64,000 nucleotides of DNA. Origin: Tubiluchus corallicola. Its lineage: Eukaryota > Priapulida > Priapulimorpha > Priapulimorphida > Tubiluchidae. The DNA is taken from NCBI GenBank assembly GCA_030141605.1, contig JAQGDQ010000401.1:1-64000 (forward strand), in the 5' to 3' direction. Within the stretch, counting starts at the first letter, position 1; every line of letters begins with the position of its first letter. This document shows positions 62,588 through 64,000 of this stretch, in pieces. The position numbers were made by a program, and so were the translations under genes. The notes beneath the pieces were generated by a model, which was not told the DNA's origin, made no database searches, and saw only the letters and a program-made list of their open reading frames with translations.

Positions 62588-63036
62588 CTATTTCTCTGGT
62601 TGGCTATGATCACCAGCCAGTTGACAGCACATCCAGTTTTGCGAGACAAATCTTCGACTGGGGGAGAGATTTACTGTCACCATCCAGATCGGATCGCGAT
62701 ACTCACAGTCATGCTGGAGAGGAGGTGTCGTTGGGGTATCGATCGGATGGGACTCCAGGTTTGATAGAAGCGTCGCCAGGTAATGAGTTGTGTGGCTTCT
62801 CGTATGAGAGCGAAGTAATATTTAACCTGCCTTGTGCATGTATGCCTAAAAAGCCTGTTGCTTCTGCATTGACTAATCATACTAATGCGTATACTAATAA
62901 TATGCCAGGTGATGGCCCAGCGGTTACCAGCGGTGCATCTTACGGAGTGGAGGGGCCTCAGCGGCCGACAAGTACTGTGCCGAAGCGTGCGCTGTCGAAT
63001 AAAGCAACAGATAGCGCTGGAATGAAAAGCTTGTAG
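62587..63036 (+). CDS. Candidate 3'-terminal coding exon, unrecognised protein
   Basis: One frame stays open for 149 codons from just after a TAA at 62584 to a TAG ending at 63036, in a segment less AT-rich than its surroundings. It has no ATG near its head, which suggests an internal splice acceptor; CTATGATCACCAG at 62604-62616 is one option. The product would include IFDWGRDLLSPSRSDRD, YESEVIFNLPCACMPKK and a Ser/Thr/Pro-rich tail ending GMKSL. No family is recognised. AATAAA-type signals at about 63298 and 63319 could serve as its 3' end. It may equally be part of a transposon. Confidence 0.3.
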   Translation, partial: TISLVGYDHQPVDSTSSFARQIFDWGRDLLSPSRSDRDTHSHAGEEVSLGYRSDGTPGLIEASPGNELCGFSYESEVIFNLPCACMPKKPVASALTNHTNAYTNNMPGDGPAVTSGASYGVEGPQRPTSTVPKRALSNKATDSAGMKSL

Positions 63037-64000
63037 GAGTAAAGGAAAGCTGTGTTAAACAGTGAGTTTGCTTAAAGTGGGGATTAATTTACTAAATTAA
63101 TAATTTAAGATTAAATACTTTACGATGCGAGATTAAATTATCGTCGTGGCTAGAAGAATAGTTAGGTGTGGCATCACGTGATCAGCTGATATTCCACCGG
63201 CTGACTCAGAAGTAAAGATTGATAATGTTTTGAGGCCCGCACCTCGAGCAGATTAGGAACCGACTTGGAGACGGAGGGCTGGCATTACCATCCTCTTTAA
63301 TAAATGTGCACTTTATTAAATAAAGTCTTGATAGTTTGCCATGCCCATTGTGGCTACCTTACACGCCACGCAATAAACAACAATAATCAGCAAGCAGCTT
63401 TAACTACTATAATAAACAGACTTTAACGCAACCACTATACCAATTATTTTACTGTAGGCCTTCAATTCGCTTACCTAAAGTACACGCCAAGTGTGCAGTA
63501 AATAAAATAACATAACGTGCAACCTTCTGGCGGAAGAAGTGGAGATTCTAGAATGACGCATTTCACAAATACAGTCGCAACAGTTTTTGTGCCAAAGCAT
63601 ATATATAAATGAAGTGAATTAATAGTAGGTCTAATTCCTACGAGCCAGTTTGGGTCCTAGAAAAAAATCCAGTGATTCTTCACTCACTTCAGCTGTCGCA
63701 CTTTTTTAAACTCTAGTGCATTTACCCCAATGACTTGAAATTTGGAAGAAATGATTAGTTACGATGTCCTTGGTCTAAAAAATTGTAACAATGCGTGTGT
63801 TAATTAACTACAGTTGTTTCAATAAGTAATTTTTAGATTCACTGAAAAAATTATGAAGAGCTGACGTGTATGGTGCCAAATCTTTACACGTGGGTGTTAC
63901 TTTTGGTAAAGACCTAGTTATTGATCTGATGATAAGGCCCATCATCTGATTTTGTAATAACTTTCTGGTTTGTAAAGTTTATATTGTAAGCTGCAAATTT
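63037..64000. other. 3' flank, nothing recognised
   Basis: AT-rich. 63171-63352 starts TGTGGCATCACGTGATC and ends CTACCTTACA with two AATAAA-like signals inside, which is the shape of a solo LTR. No flanking duplication supports it, so it is not called. Confidence 0.35.

Noticed and set aside
63171-63352. Solo LTR
   Set aside because: It starts with TG, ends with CA and contains AATAAA, but has no 4-6 bp flanking duplication, no primer-binding site and no second copy in the window.

Overview
This is AT-rich, intron-containing DNA from an invertebrate animal, probably marine. The evidence is GT-AG spliced genes with animal orthologues, tRNA-derived SINE heads, APE-type LINEs, several kinds of terminal-inverted-repeat (TIR) DNA elements and many short tandem repeats. 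The species cannot be fixed from the sequence. There are no bacterial operons, rRNA genes or CRISPR arrays.

Host genes. (1) GTPBP3, the mitochondrial tRNA-modifying GTPase (bacterial MnmE/TrmE), is complete on the + strand from 36708 to 45120. I could place nine exons with consistent phase, giving 573 codons and ending in the family C-terminus CVGK. (2) A secreted Gly/Tyr/His-rich repeat protein lies on the + strand at 15008-17342 (four coding exons, 236 residues). (3) The first coding exon of a probable Na+/H+ exchanger (SLC9A/NHE type) is on the - strand at 5669-5978; its later exons must lie beyond the left edge. (4) A Gln/His-rich, possibly secreted protein is on the - strand at 59743-60487 (two exons, one frameshift). 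(5) A weak candidate is a 3'-terminal coding exon on the + strand at 62587-63036.

Mobile DNA. The most informative structure is a nest at about 22.0-33.66 kb. A minus-strand APE/RT LINE is split into a 5' half (31750-33660) and a 3' half (about 22010-23680) by an 8.07-kb unit (23681-31749). That unit has short TIRs and a 7-8 bp direct repeat of the LINE target. It carries a decayed gene (24779-28337) for a large coiled-coil protein with a conserved core and two Tudor-like modules at its end. I recognise the protein family only as an uncharacterised one of invertebrate genomes. The 3' half of the LINE is itself interrupted by a 922-bp TIR element rich in hairpins. Other elements are a MITE family (2468-2669 and about 10297-10515), SINE/tRNA-like heads (about 1.2, 7.65, 20.7 and 29.1 kb), a mariner-like relic (18.7 kb), a pogo-like TIR element in GTPBP3 intron 1, a LINE 3' end with an (AGAAT)n tail (47.2-48.2 kb), a DDE_Tnp_4 (Harbinger-type) transposase relic (49.5-50.0 kb) and a roughly 765-bp tandem array (53.0-55.1 kb).

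Layout: 0-5.6 kb repeats and the NHE intron; 5.7-6.0 NHE exon 1; 6-15 intergenic with MITE and microsatellites; 15-17.3 Gly-rich gene; 17.3-22 intergenic with TE relics; 22-33.7 nested transposons; 33.7-36.7 intergenic; 36.7-45.1 GTPBP3; 45-55 TE relics and tandem array; 55-59.7 intergenic; 59.7-60.5 Gln-rich gene; 61-63.3 repeat-rich and then less AT-rich DNA with one open frame; the remainder is featureless. Exon boundaries are from my own reading of splice sites and reading phase, with no transcript evidence.
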